Of a stretch of DNA of 64,000 nt, positions 7,818-17,001 are shown piece by piece. Source of the DNA: JANSWP01 sp041941305 (lineage in GTDB: Bacteria; Bacteroidota; Bacteroidia; Chitinophagales; Saprospiraceae). Location: NCBI GenBank assembly GCA_041941305.1, contig JBGTQJ010000020.1, positions 1-64,000 of the forward strand, given 5' to 3'. Numbering within the stretch: position 1 is the first letter of the stretch; each line of letters begins with the position of its first letter. The position numbers and the translations under genes were made by a program. The notes under the pieces are model-generated. The model had not been told where the DNA came from. It did not search any database and worked only from the letters and a program-made list of their open reading frames with translations.

Positions 7818-9671
7818 ATGAAAAATATAATCAATCCTTTTCGAAGAGCAATTAAATTGTTCTTATGCTTATCGATTGCGCTATTTGTAAATAGCTGTGA
7901 AAGCGCATTCGAGTATGACCTGCCGGAATCGAATTCTATTCCGGACACTATTTTACCTTCAGCTAACTTTACCTATGCTTCGACACTGGAGGATTTTAGA
8001 ACCATTAAATTCACCGATTTATCAACTGAATCTACCACGTATTTATGGGATTTTGGCGATGGGAATACATCAACTGAACAAGACCCCACATTCACATTTC
8101 CAGGAGAGGGTACTTACCCAGTATCATTAACTGCCAGTGATGGAAGGGGAGAATCAGATATGATAACCATGGATGTTGAGGTTGTTGAAGGACCATTTCA
8201 ACCAATTATTGTAGAACCTGGTTTTGAAGATAATACCTTACCTGATGGTACAGGTGATGGACGGGATTCCTGGAGAAAAAGTGAATTAGGTGGTGTTATT
8301 CAGATTACTGGTAGCCCAGTAACATTTGGAGATCAAGGTGCCAAATTACCTGAAGACCAAACTCGGATTGGTTACCAGGAATTTGCGGTACAACCTAATA
8401 CGAATTATGATTTGAGATTTTGGTACACTATGTTAGACAATTCGTCTGACCCTTGGGTAGTTGTATCTATAGTAGGTGTAACGCAAAATGGAGGAGAAAT
8501 TACAACTACGCAGGAAGCTCTTGATAACACCATCGGTTCAGTAACGGTAAACGACACATCGAACCCTGATGAATATTTAGAGCAGAAATTATCTTTTAAT
8601 TCTGGAGACAATGATATCGTTGCCATTTATTTCTATAACGGACCCGTTGAAGCCCGATTAGATGAATTCTCAATTGAAGTTGGAGCAGACGGTGCAGTAC
8701 CTCCTTCGGCAGGATTTGATGTTGCTCAAAGTCCAGATGATTATCTAGAATATACATTTACTAATACATCAACGGATGCAGTTAGCTATATGTGGGATTT
8801 TGGCGACGGAAATACTTCAACAGAGGAATCTCCAACTCATGTTTATGCTACTCATGACGTTTACACTGTTAGGCTTGAGGTTGCAAATGCAGCAGGTTTG
8901 TCAGCATCTTTAGAAAAGACAGTTGATATCCAAGCACCAGTCACAGCAGACTTTACATTTGAGACCAATCAAAATCCAGATACCTACAGAACCGTTGAAT
9001 TCATGGATGCTTCTGTGGGTGCGGTAATGCTGCTTTGGGAATTTGGCGACGGTTTTCAGTTTACAGGAATGAATCCTTCACATACTTATGATGAAGATGG
9101 TATTTACACAGTAACCTTGACTACATACAGTGTTACAGGTAAGATGGATGTGGCTACAATGGAAGTAACCATAGCATTAGGATTCATTGCATCGATTAGT
9201 GAAGCAGGATTTGAAGATGATGATCCTTCAGGAGCAAATTGCGGTTCTGCCCTTGATGGTCGAGATTGTTGGAGACAAAGTGATTTAGGAGGTGTTATCC
9301 AGATTACATCAAGTCCAACAAATAGTGGCTCTCAGGCTGCCAAATTACCTACTGATGGTTCTCGAATCGGTTATCAATTAGTTGAAGTGGAGCCAGACAA
9401 GGAATATACCGTTTCATTTTATTATACAATGAAAGCTGATCCTGTAGGAAGTTTAACTGTTTCTATTTTAGATGGGACTGTTTTGACAGATCCTTCTCAA
9501 ATTGCCGCAGCAACGATTACTTCACTTACAGTAAATGACCAGACCGATCCTAATGCTTATGTCCAGGAAAGTATTGTGTTCAATTCTGGGTCTAATACAC
9601 ATATAGCTATCTATTTCAATAACGTAGATGTAGAGTGTAGATTAGACGATTTTTCAATTATGGAGAATTAA
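7818..9671 (+). CDS. PKD-domain surface lipoprotein with two duplicated beta-sandwich modules
   Basis: A 617-residue lipoprotein (lipobox Cys near residue 27, FVNSCESAF) in the SusE/SusF position. Three PKD domains are clear at about 48-125, 292-375 and 378-452, two of them with WDFGDGNTSTE and the third with WEFGDG. Two homologous CBM-like modules lie at about 130-288 and 458-617; each starts GFED, has DGRD-W followed by LGGVIQIT, and ends with a LDDFSI or LDEFSI strand. The layout PKD-module-PKD-PKD-module suggests internal duplication. A role in holding alginate at the cell surface is inferred from position and lipidation; no enzyme motif is visible. Confidence 0.8.
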   Translation: MKNIINPFRRAIKLFLCLSIALFVNSCESAFEYDLPESNSIPDTILPSANFTYASTLEDFRTIKFTDLSTESTTYLWDFGDGNTSTEQDPTFTFPGEGTYPVSLTASDGRGESDMITMDVEVVEGPFQPIIVEPGFEDNTLPDGTGDGRDSWRKSELGGVIQITGSPVTFGDQGAKLPEDQTRIGYQEFAVQPNTNYDLRFWYTMLDNSSDPWVVVSIVGVTQNGGEITTTQEALDNTIGSVTVNDTSNPDEYLEQKLSFNSGDNDIVAIYFYNGPVEARLDEFSIEVGADGAVPPSAGFDVAQSPDDYLEYTFTNTSTDAVSYMWDFGDGNTSTEESPTHVYATHDVYTVRLEVANAAGLSASLEKTVDIQAPVTADFTFETNQNPDTYRTVEFMDASVGAVMLLWEFGDGFQFTGMNPSHTYDEDGIYTVTLTTYSVTGKMDVATMEVTIALGFIASISEAGFEDDDPSGANCGSALDGRDCWRQSDLGGVIQITSSPTNSGSQAAKLPTDGSRIGYQLVEVEPDKEYTVSFYYTMKADPVGSLTVSILDGTVLTDPSQIAAATITSLTVNDQTDPNAYVQESIVFNSGSNTHIAIYFNNVDVECRLDDFSIMEN

Positions 9672-9686
9672 TTATCGGATAAAAAG

Positions 9687-9728
9687 AAATCGCAAGGTGA
9701 CTATATTTTTAGTCACTCTGCGATTTTT
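9687..9728 (+). terminator. Terminator after the PKD gene
   Basis: An imperfect hairpin (outer stem 9687-9694 with 9719-9726, inner stem 9697-9703 with 9710-9716) is followed by TTTTTC. It overlaps the upstream part of the next reading frame and therefore argues that translation of the PL7 gene starts at 9748, not at 9697. Confidence 0.75.
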
Positions 9729-9747
9729 CAATTATCAAGCTATAATA

Positions 9748-10656
9748 ATGGCTAAACACTCGTTTAAACTCTTTTTCAAATCAATTTTTCCCATTTTATT
9801 TCTATTGGCTATGGGTTGCAATAAAGGAATTGAGCGCCCAACTAGCGATTATATTCCTCCTCCCCCTCCTGAAGAAGAAGAGAAATTGGTAGAAGGTGTA
9901 GATTATTTTTTGCCTCATATTGATTTGAATCATTGGAAAGTGACTTTGCCAGTTGGCAATGGCGGTCCAATCGAAGTGAAACCACCTGAAATTTTAGATT
10001 ATGCCAATAATGATTTATTGAAGGATTTCATGTATAACGATTCCACCGACGGGTCTTTGGTTTTTTACACTTATCCAGGAGGGGCAACTACGCCAAATTC
10101 TTCCTATCCACGAACAGAATTGCGTGAACAAATGGTGCCGGGCAGCAATAACACGAATTGGACTTTTGCGCAAGGAGGCCGCATGAAAGGGACTTTGAAA
10201 TTGGAGGATATTTCTGACGGTGACCGCGTTATCATAATGCAAATTCACGGAAGATTGACGAACGAACAAAGAGACTTAATTGACGCAAAGGACAATAACG
10301 CACCTCCGATGTTGAAGATTTATTGGACAAATGGAAAGGTACGTGTCAAAACCAAAGAACTTAAAGATTTGAATGCCTCAGATACCGAAATATTACATAC
10401 TGACGCCTGGACTGACGACGATGGATTTAACTTTTCGAAAGAAGTTGGAAATGAAAAATTTACACTTGAAATAATTGCCTCAGAGGGTAGAATGGAAGTC
10501 ATTTTGAATGACAATGAATCTGTCGTTTATGATGGCATCCATATGGAAAAATGGGGTGTGTTTGAGAATTATTTTAAAGCAGGCAATTATTTGTCAGCAA
10601 AAGAAGAAGGCGCATTTGCACGGGTAAAATATTACGATTTGGAGGTAAGTCATTGA
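9748..10656 (+). CDS. Alginate lyase, PL7 family, lipoprotein
   Basis: From ATG 9748 (MAKHSFKLFFKSIF) the product is a 302-residue lipoprotein with its lipobox at LLAMGC and a proline-rich, acidic linker. An in-frame ATG at 9697 would add 17 residues but lies inside a terminator hairpin. The PL7 (Alginate_lyase2) motifs are intact: RTELREQ, QIHGRL and YFKAGNY. PL7 enzymes cleave alginate by beta-elimination; the QIH form is associated with activity on G-containing substrate. It resembles the lyase at 19675-20550 along its full length. Lipid anchoring suggests action at the surface or in the periplasm. Endo- versus exo-mode cannot be told from the sequence. Confidence 0.9.
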   Translation: MAKHSFKLFFKSIFPILFLLAMGCNKGIERPTSDYIPPPPPEEEEKLVEGVDYFLPHIDLNHWKVTLPVGNGGPIEVKPPEILDYANNDLLKDFMYNDSTDGSLVFYTYPGGATTPNSSYPRTELREQMVPGSNNTNWTFAQGGRMKGTLKLEDISDGDRVIIMQIHGRLTNEQRDLIDAKDNNAPPMLKIYWTNGKVRVKTKELKDLNASDTEILHTDAWTDDDGFNFSKEVGNEKFTLEIIASEGRMEVILNDNESVVYDGIHMEKWGVFENYFKAGNYLSAKEEGAFARVKYYDLEVSH

Positions 10657-10790
10657 TTCACTTTTACACGGCAAACTCAAGTTGCCAAGGTCAATTGAAT
10701 TAGAAAAGGAGGCTACTCTAGTAGCAACCTAGCAAAGAATAATCGAGTTTAAGTTTCATACAATTAGTGAGAGTAAATACATAGACTCTT

Positions 10791-10812
10791 CGGGGAGGTT
10801 TATGCCTCCCCG
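10791..10812 (+). repeat. GC-rich hairpin between PL7 and Nramp-like genes
   Basis: CGGGGAGG (10791-10798) and CCTCCCCG (10805-10812) pair perfectly around 6 nt. No T run follows. It may end the lyase transcript or be a small dispersed palindrome. Confidence 0.5.
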
Positions 10813-10903
10813 ATAAGATTTAATTTGGTTTTATTTGGTTAGGACTTACGCAGGAATACTGCCCTGCAAATCCAAGGGTAGTTTTCCTGCTTTTTTCAAA
10901 AGG

Positions 10904-12172
10904 ATGTTACAAAAAAAATCCATACTAAAACAACTTTATCTTTTCCTACTGGGAATAGGCCCTGGCATTTTTGCCATTGGCTATACCATCGGAACCGGAA
11001 GTGTGACTTCTATGATAGTTGCTGGAAGCAGCTATGGGATGCAATTGTTGTGGGTATTGGCATTGAGTTGTTTATTTTCATGGGTTTTGATGGAAGCGTA
11101 TGGAAGATATTATTTAGTGACGGGTGAAACCGCCTTGTTTGCCTTTCGAAAGCGCTTGAAATTTGGAGGCTTAATCGCCATTCTAATCATCATCGGAATC
11201 ACCTTTGGACAATGGAATTCGCTCATCGGAATTTTAGGCATTTCTGCAAATGCCATTGTCGAAACATTAGCCCTTTTTATCCCTGCCATTGAAGGCAATG
11301 AATATTGGTGGGTCTTGATAATTGCCATAATTGTCATTGGCATCATGTATTCCATTTTGTGGAAAGGAAAATATGCCATTTTTGAAAAAATATTACTCTT
11401 TTTCGTCACCCTGATGGGTTTATCCTTTTTGCTTTCACTCTTTGTTATTTTACCTGACCCCGCTGAAATTGCCAAAGGATTTATCCCTGCCATTCCGCAA
11501 GTCCAAGGCGGAAGAATGTTGGTTGCTGCATTTGTCGGCACAACCATGGCAGCCGCAACATTTATCTCTCGACCGCTTTTTATTCAAGGCAAAGGCTGGA
11601 CAAAAAACGACCTCAAAGAACAACAAAGAGATGCCCTTTGGGCGGCAGTTTTAATCTTCATAATCAGTGGTGCAATCATGTCTGTGGCAATGGGTGCATT
11701 TTATGAAGATGGCAAAGTTGTCAACAAAGTTTTAGATATGGTTTACGCACTCGAACCCGTTGCAGGTCGCTTTGCAATTGCCATATTTTTTATGGGAACA
11801 TTGGCCGCAGGCTTGTCTTCTGTTTTCCCAATTTTAATGATCGCGCCTTTGATGATTGCCGATTACCAGCAAGGCAAATTGGATACCACTTCCACGCGAT
11901 TTAAAATCATCACAGGAGTTGCCTGTATCATTGGGTTGGCAGTTCCGATTTTTGGTGCAAACCCCATTCAAGCCCAAATTTTAACACAGGTTTTTAATGT
12001 ATTTGTTCTTCCGTTGGTCATTATCGGAATCATCATTTTGATAAACAGAAAAGAACTAATGGGCGAACACAAAGCAGGATGGGCATTGAACACAGGAATG
12101 ATTTTGTCGTTGATTTTTGCCTGTGTTATTTCATACAATGGAGTAGTGGCGATTATTGAACAAATGAATTGA
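10904..12172 (+). CDS. Nramp-related membrane transporter lacking the metal-site motifs
   Basis: The ATG at 10904 (MLQKKSILKQLYLF), preceded by AAAAGG, is preferred; a start at 10835 would add 23 polar residues. The 422-residue product has about 11 membrane helices and the Nramp start LLGIGPGIFAIGY. In helix 1 the metal-binding DPGN is replaced by GTGS (residues 30-33), and the MPH motif of helix 6 is replaced by AAA in the stretch FVGTTMAAATFISRP. It is therefore Nramp-like in fold but probably not a Mn/Fe carrier. Its place between two alginate lyase genes suggests a task in uronate use, such as cation or organic-acid transport; this is inference. Confidence 0.75.
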   Translation: MLQKKSILKQLYLFLLGIGPGIFAIGYTIGTGSVTSMIVAGSSYGMQLLWVLALSCLFSWVLMEAYGRYYLVTGETALFAFRKRLKFGGLIAILIIIGITFGQWNSLIGILGISANAIVETLALFIPAIEGNEYWWVLIIAIIVIGIMYSILWKGKYAIFEKILLFFVTLMGLSFLLSLFVILPDPAEIAKGFIPAIPQVQGGRMLVAAFVGTTMAAATFISRPLFIQGKGWTKNDLKEQQRDALWAAVLIFIISGAIMSVAMGAFYEDGKVVNKVLDMVYALEPVAGRFAIAIFFMGTLAAGLSSVFPILMIAPLMIADYQQGKLDTTSTRFKIITGVACIIGLAVPIFGANPIQAQILTQVFNVFVLPLVIIGIIILINRKELMGEHKAGWALNTGMILSLIFACVISYNGVVAIIEQMN

Positions 12173-12181
12173 TAGCACATC

Positions 12182-12214
12182 AGGATTTCTAAACTTTCAA
12201 AGTTTAGAAATCCT
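12182..12214. repeat. Perfect 16-bp hairpin
   Basis: Arms 12182-12197 and 12199-12214 are perfectly complementary around a single base. It lies just past the transporter stop and 27 bases before the next ATG. No T run follows. Similar tight hairpins occur at 58815-58845 and 59798-59830. Confidence 0.55.
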
Positions 12215-12240
12215 CCGACATGGAGAACAAAATTTAGAAA

Positions 12241-14277
12241 ATGAATAAAAAAACAATCATATCAATTTACTTAGTTCTTGGTATTTTCCTGATACCAATT
12301 AGCTGTTCCAACCCCACTGAAAAATCTGATAAAACAGGAACTCAAGAAACAATGTACCCCAGCGATGTCATCCCCTGCTTCAATCATTTCAAATTGATTT
12401 TAGGAAATGGTGAAAATGTTGGTCATCCAATTGATTTTGAACACAAAGATTTCTTTTATGCCAAAAATGACGGTGAAACCAATTGGGTAGTATACAAAGC
12501 ACCCAATGCGGGCAATACCCACGGAACTTCCAACAACATTAGAACTGAATTGGGGCAAGCCAAAAAATGGTCGGCAATGTCGGAAGCAAAATTGACGGGG
12601 ACGTGCAAAGTAATGAATGTTTCCACTACTGGTGATGCTCGGGTAGCGGCTTCTTATTCGGTGGTCATTGGTCAGATTCACAGTGCGGACGGACATGAAA
12701 ATGAACCCTTTAAATTATTTTATAAAAAATTCCCAGGTCATACTAAAGGCTCTGTTTTTTGGAATTATGAAATCAATACCGCAGGCGATGACAATTCTGG
12801 CAGATGGGATTATTCTTATCCAATTTGGGGCTATGATATGTCGGTTGTGGGAGAAACACCAACAGATTTCCCAACTGAACCAGAGGACGGAATTGAATTA
12901 GGTGAAGAATTGACTTATGAAGTTTTGGTGAAAGATGGAATTATGAGTTTAAAATTTGAGAGCGAAGGGCATGAAACCAAAACATTTACCAAAAATTTAA
13001 TCCAATCGGAATATACCACCAAAGAAGATATGCCAGAGCAAGTTAAAGGTTTGTTTGTACCAATTGGTCAGGACGGCGTGGAACGAGCAAACGCTTACGC
13101 AGAAGAAGGATTATTTTTCAAACAAGGTTCTTACAATCAAACAAATGGAAAAGACCCAATCGTAAATAAAGTTTGGTGTGCAGGTGCAGAAACGCACGGC
13201 GGTGATATTCAAAAACAATATGAAACAGGCAATTACGCCGAAGTTTGGTTTAAAGAAGCAAGCGTTGAAATCCCCGATGATGCCTATTCAAATGAAGGCT
13301 ATTTCGCAGCAAATGATGGCTTGGCTAATAGAACAGTTTATCCAAACGAGGTCATTCCTTTTATGGATAAATTCAAAATTATGTTGGGAGACGGCACACG
13401 TTTGGACGACATCACAGCATTTGAACACAAAGATTTTTTCTACACGGTCATTGACGGAACAATGCGCTGGGTCGTTTATAAAACACCCAATTCAGGAGTA
13501 ACTTCCAAAAACTCCAGCAATACGAGAACAGAGTTGCACGAAAAAAGAGAATGGACACCCGAGCAAGGCGGCAAACTAACAGGCACCTGCAAAGTGATGC
13601 ACGTTTCGACTTCGGGCGATGCAAGAGTGGCGGCTTCCTATTCGACCGTCGTTGGGCAAATTCACAGCGGCGAAGGGCATGAAAACGAACCTTGCAAAAT
13701 CTTCTACAAAAAATTCCCAGGTCATACTAAAGGCTCTGTTTTTTGGAATTATGAAATCAACACCGCAGGCGAAGATAATGGCGGAAGATGGGATTATTCT
13801 TCTGCGGTATGGGGGCATGATATGTCTGTTGTCGGTTCAAGCCCGGCAGATTTTCCTGAAGAACCAGCAGATGGAATTGAGTTAGGTGAAGCATTTAGCT
13901 ACAAAATCAATGTGCACAAAGGCATTATGTATCTCACCTTTACGAGTGAGGGGCATGAAACCAAGACCTTTACAAAAAATTTAATCAAATCAGAATATAC
14001 TAAAAAGGCCGACATGCCTCAGCAAGTCCAAAACTTGTTTGTACCAATTGGTCAAGACGGAGTAGAACGTGAAAATGCCTATGCCGGAGAATTGAATTAT
14101 TTCAAGCAAGGTGCTTATAATCAAACAAATGGAAAAGACCCTAAAAGTAATATGGTTTGGTGTGCTGGAGCAGATACTTATGATGGTGATATAGCCAAAC
14201 AATATGCCAATGGAGATTATACGGAAGTGTGGTTTAGAGAAGCTACTGTTGGAGATGGGACAGCGCCGAATAAATAA
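12241..14277 (+). CDS. Lipoprotein with two tandem PL7-type alginate lyase modules
   Basis: A 678-residue lipoprotein (lipobox Cys in LIPISCSNPT) with two homologous modules, about 38-345 and 362-675. Each starts YP-(S/N)-(D/E)-VIP and keeps RTEL (module 1 RTELGQ, module 2 RTELHEK), QIHS and YFKQG-YNQTNGKDP. The Arg, Gln, His and Tyr expected at PL7 active sites are present twice, so both may be active. The modules share a 53-bp exact DNA repeat (12724-12776 and 13708-13760). They differ from the single-module lyases of this locus (YFKQG, not YFKAG), so another PL7 subfamily or PL18 is possible. Likely a surface endolyase; substrate preference is unknown. Confidence 0.85.
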   Translation: MNKKTIISIYLVLGIFLIPISCSNPTEKSDKTGTQETMYPSDVIPCFNHFKLILGNGENVGHPIDFEHKDFFYAKNDGETNWVVYKAPNAGNTHGTSNNIRTELGQAKKWSAMSEAKLTGTCKVMNVSTTGDARVAASYSVVIGQIHSADGHENEPFKLFYKKFPGHTKGSVFWNYEINTAGDDNSGRWDYSYPIWGYDMSVVGETPTDFPTEPEDGIELGEELTYEVLVKDGIMSLKFESEGHETKTFTKNLIQSEYTTKEDMPEQVKGLFVPIGQDGVERANAYAEEGLFFKQGSYNQTNGKDPIVNKVWCAGAETHGGDIQKQYETGNYAEVWFKEASVEIPDDAYSNEGYFAANDGLANRTVYPNEVIPFMDKFKIMLGDGTRLDDITAFEHKDFFYTVIDGTMRWVVYKTPNSGVTSKNSSNTRTELHEKREWTPEQGGKLTGTCKVMHVSTSGDARVAASYSTVVGQIHSGEGHENEPCKIFYKKFPGHTKGSVFWNYEINTAGEDNGGRWDYSSAVWGHDMSVVGSSPADFPEEPADGIELGEAFSYKINVHKGIMYLTFTSEGHETKTFTKNLIKSEYTKKADMPQQVQNLFVPIGQDGVERENAYAGELNYFKQGAYNQTNGKDPKSNMVWCAGADTYDGDIAKQYANGDYTEVWFREATVGDGTAPNK

Positions 14278-14334
14278 TACACTTTTCAAATCTGGACAAA
14301 TCAGAAAATTCAAGACATAATTAAAAAATAGGAA

Positions 14335-14395
14335 ATCAAAATTTTGAGTGGCAAGACCCATTCAAAATTCAAAATTAAATCATTCAAAATTAGAA
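14335..14395. repeat. Quasi-periodic TTCAAAATT cluster before kdgF
   Basis: The word TTCAAAATT recurs three times between 14360 and 14393 and is preceded by an inverted relative (CAAAATTTTG at about 14337). The cluster ends 2 bases before the kdgF ATG. It belongs to the word-repeat class described in the findings. Confidence 0.55.
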
Positions 14396-14396
14396 T

Positions 14397-14747
14397 ATGA
14401 GTGTAGCAAAACACAGCAAAGAATTTTTCTTTAAAGATGAAATGGAATGGGAACAAGTTGACCCATTATTGCGACGACAAATTCACGGTTACGATGATAA
14501 AATCATGCTCGTTGTTGCTGACTTTAAAGCAGGTGGCGTTGGTGCAATGCACAACCATCATCATTCGCAAGTAACTTATGTGCAAAGTGGAGAATTTGAA
14601 ATGACAATAGGCGACCAGGTTAAGATCATTAAAGGCGGCGATTCATATTACATTCCGCCGATGGTGATGCACGGTTGTACTTGCTTGAAGGATGGACAGT
14701 TGATTGATGTTTTTAGTCCCAAGAGAGATGATTTTTTGGATTATTAG
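14397..14747 (+). CDS. kdgF: KdgF-like cupin, unsaturated uronate linearisation
   Basis: A 116-residue single-domain cupin matching KdgF in length and motifs. HNHHH at 52-56, Q58 and H92 (PPMVMHGC) are candidate metal ligands. KdgF opens the ring of the 4,5-unsaturated monouronate released by exolytic lyases, giving DEH (4-deoxy-L-erythro-5-hexoseulose uronate) in alginate users. No signal peptide is seen, so it acts in the cytoplasm. It lies upstream of the MFS transporter, separated by the palindromic element at 14747-14826. Confidence 0.88.
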   Translation: MSVAKHSKEFFFKDEMEWEQVDPLLRRQIHGYDDKIMLVVADFKAGGVGAMHNHHHSQVTYVQSGEFEMTIGDQVKIIKGGDSYYIPPMVMHGCTCLKDGQLIDVFSPKRDDFLDY

Positions 14748-14826
14748 TAACCGCCCATTTTAATGGGCTGGTTGAAAACAAAACAGTATTATTTACTTGG
14801 CTGCCGAATTAATTCGGAGGTTACAA
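14747..14826. repeat. Bipartite GCCCA/TGGGC palindromic element, copy 1
   Basis: It starts GTAACCGCCCA, has an inner inverted half TGGGCTGGTTGAA, a spacer of about 30 nt, and a second palindrome CTGCCGAATTAATTCGG that closes with GGTTACA. The outer ends are inverted copies (GTAACC/GGTTAC). Copies 2 and 3 are at 17760-17839 and 60851-60925. Here it begins on the last base of the kdgF stop codon and ends 11 bases before the next ATG. Confidence 0.65.
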
Positions 14827-14836
14827 TTTAAACAAA

Positions 14837-16138
14837 ATGAAAATAAAAGGACTAAGATGGTGGGTAATCGCCTTAATTGCATTGGCTACCATAATCAATT
14901 ATATCGACCGGCAGTCTTTGGGGGTTCTTTGGCCAGACATCGCCAATGACCTATATCCAGAGAAGACGGATGATCAACGCAAGGAGATTTACGGATGGAT
15001 TTCTACCATTTTCATCTTTTCTTATGCCTTTGGTCAAGCGATTTTCGGGAAGATTTTTGACTGGATTGGAACTCGTTTGGGTTTTGCGCTATCTATTGGC
15101 GTTTGGTCAATTGCGACTGCCCTTCATGCAGTGGCTCGTGGTTTATTGAGTTTTGGTATCTTTCGCGCCATTTTGGGGGTTGCAGAGGCAGGAAACTGGC
15201 CTGGTGCAGCCAAAGGAAACGCCGAATGGTTTCCAACGAAAGAACGGGCATTCGCACAAGGATTGTTTAATTCAGGTGCAGCCATTGGGGGCATTATTTC
15301 GATTCCCCTAATTGCATTTTTGACCGTTTATTTCAGCTGGAAAATAATCTTTGTTTTGGTTGGTTTGACGGGACTGCTCTGGCTGATTCCCTGGATGACT
15401 TTGGTGAAATCTCCTCCAAAATCCCACCCTTGGATAACAGAAGAAGAGCGGCAGTATATTTTGAGTGGTCAAAAGAACTCAGTTCAAGTAGAAGGCAGTA
15501 AGGACGAATACAATCCAAGCACCCCAGAATTGTTAAGGCATAAAGAAAGTTGGGGTGTAATTATTGCATCTGCAGTGATTGACCCAATTTGGTGGTTGTT
15601 TGTGATTTGGATTCCGATTTACCTAAACGAAGTCTATGGAATGGATGTCAAATCCATTGGACTTTATGGATGGGTACCCTATGTTGGAGCAATGTTGGGG
15701 GCTTGGTTTGGAGGTCTTTTGGCACAAAACAGAATAAAAGTAGGCTGGACGGTTGATAAAACCCGGAAATTGGTCATTACGCTTGGTTGTGTGATTATGT
15801 TGCCTTCTTTATTATCGCTGTCTAATCCAGGCGCACCTGTCAACGCCGTCTTGATTATGGCAGTTGTCTTATTTGGTTTCCAAACAGCTATTGGAAATGT
15901 TCAAACCCTACCAAGTGATTTATTTGGAAAGAAAACAGTTGGTACTTTATCTGGCTTTGCAGGAATGGCAGCAAAGTTGGGAGCAGTTGGATTGACTTCT
16001 TTGATTCCAATTTTAACTAGTGGTGGAAATTATACGCCTGCTTTTATTATTGGAGCTGCTTTGTCTTTAATTGCAATGGCAAGTATTTGGATTTTATGTC
16101 CGAAAATTGAGCCATTAAAACCTAAGGGTAATTTTTAA
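14837..16138 (+). CDS. MFS transporter, hexuronate/DEH type (ExuT-like)
   Basis: A 433-residue MFS protein of the anion:cation symporter type with 12 predicted helices. Early motifs INYIDRQSLGVLWPDI (about 20-36) and the conserved FRAILGVAEAGNWPGAAKG (about 110-128) are those of hexuronate and gluconate transporters. It probably carries DEH or unsaturated uronates across the inner membrane, as in other alginate loci. The substrate is inferred from its place between kdgF and the DEH-reductase candidates. It follows repeat copy 1 by 10 bases. Confidence 0.87.
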   Translation: MKIKGLRWWVIALIALATIINYIDRQSLGVLWPDIANDLYPEKTDDQRKEIYGWISTIFIFSYAFGQAIFGKIFDWIGTRLGFALSIGVWSIATALHAVARGLLSFGIFRAILGVAEAGNWPGAAKGNAEWFPTKERAFAQGLFNSGAAIGGIISIPLIAFLTVYFSWKIIFVLVGLTGLLWLIPWMTLVKSPPKSHPWITEEERQYILSGQKNSVQVEGSKDEYNPSTPELLRHKESWGVIIASAVIDPIWWLFVIWIPIYLNEVYGMDVKSIGLYGWVPYVGAMLGAWFGGLLAQNRIKVGWTVDKTRKLVITLGCVIMLPSLLSLSNPGAPVNAVLIMAVVLFGFQTAIGNVQTLPSDLFGKKTVGTLSGFAGMAAKLGAVGLTSLIPILTSGGNYTPAFIIGAALSLIAMASIWILCPKIEPLKPKGNF

Positions 16139-16216
16139 GGTCAGCTTTTTAATTATTGAAGGAAAGTACTTACACTGAAGTAAAAAATATTTTTATTTAA
16201 TGCAAAATAAATAATT

Positions 16217-16975
16217 ATGAAAAAAACAAAAGTAGCTATTGTAACTGGTGCCACAGGTGGTATTGGTTTTGAAGTAGCAAGAAGATTGGGAAAAGACGGA
16301 TATACTGTAGTGTTAAACGGTATTGCAGATGAAGAAGGAGCTAAAAAAGTTGAAGAACTTGTCGCAGAAGGGATTTCTGCTGAATATTGCGGATTTGATG
16401 TTACAAAAGAAGAAGCCGTAACTGAAAACATCACAAAAATTGGTGAGAAGTATGGAAGAATTGACGTGCTTGTAAATAATGCAGGTGGATTGGGTGGAAG
16501 ATCAAGGTTTGAAGTAATGACAACAGAATTTTACAGATTTGTAATGGCATTAAACCTGGATTCAGTATTTTTCGCTTCAAGAGCTGCAATACCTTTCCTT
16601 AAAAAAGGAGAGAATCCTTCAATAATTAACTATACATCAAACGCAGCGTGGAATGCGGGTGGTCCAGGAGCTGGAATTTATGGTACATCCAAAGCAGGAG
16701 TTCATACTATTACGAGAGCATTAGCAAAAGATTTAGCCGAATATGGTATTCGAGTAAATGCAGTATCTCCTGGTACAATTGACACACCATTTCATAAGCA
16801 AATTAAATCAACAAAACCAGAAGTATTTGCTTCCTGGGCGAATAATATTATGCTTGGAAGGTTAGGTAAACCAGAAGATGTTGCTGGAGTGGTTTCTTTC
16901 CTAGCTAGTAAAGATGCTTCATTTCTAACCGCCGAAACGATTCAGGTTGGTGGCGGTCAGGCATTAGGAATCTAA
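16217..16975 (+). CDS. Short-chain dehydrogenase, candidate DEH reductase
   Basis: A 252-residue classical SDR with the cofactor motif TGATGGIG (10-17), NNAG (87-90) and active-site Y155xxxK159 (YGTSK). Such enzymes in alginate loci reduce DEH to 2-keto-3-deoxygluconate with NADH or NADPH. No signal peptide. It lies 26 bases before a second SDR gene and downstream of the uronate transporter. The assignment as the DEH reductase is by context, and the second SDR could do this instead. Confidence 0.82.
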   Translation: MKKTKVAIVTGATGGIGFEVARRLGKDGYTVVLNGIADEEGAKKVEELVAEGISAEYCGFDVTKEEAVTENITKIGEKYGRIDVLVNNAGGLGGRSRFEVMTTEFYRFVMALNLDSVFFASRAAIPFLKKGENPSIINYTSNAAWNAGGPGAGIYGTSKAGVHTITRALAKDLAEYGIRVNAVSPGTIDTPFHKQIKSTKPEVFASWANNIMLGRLGKPEDVAGVVSFLASKDASFLTAETIQVGGGQALGI

Positions 16976-17001
16976 TTTTCAAATCCAGTTAAAAAAATCT
17001 A

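Noticed and set aside
9697..9747. Upstream in-frame extension of the PL7 gene
   Set aside because: It lies inside a terminator hairpin and would place 17 residues before a clean lipoprotein signal.
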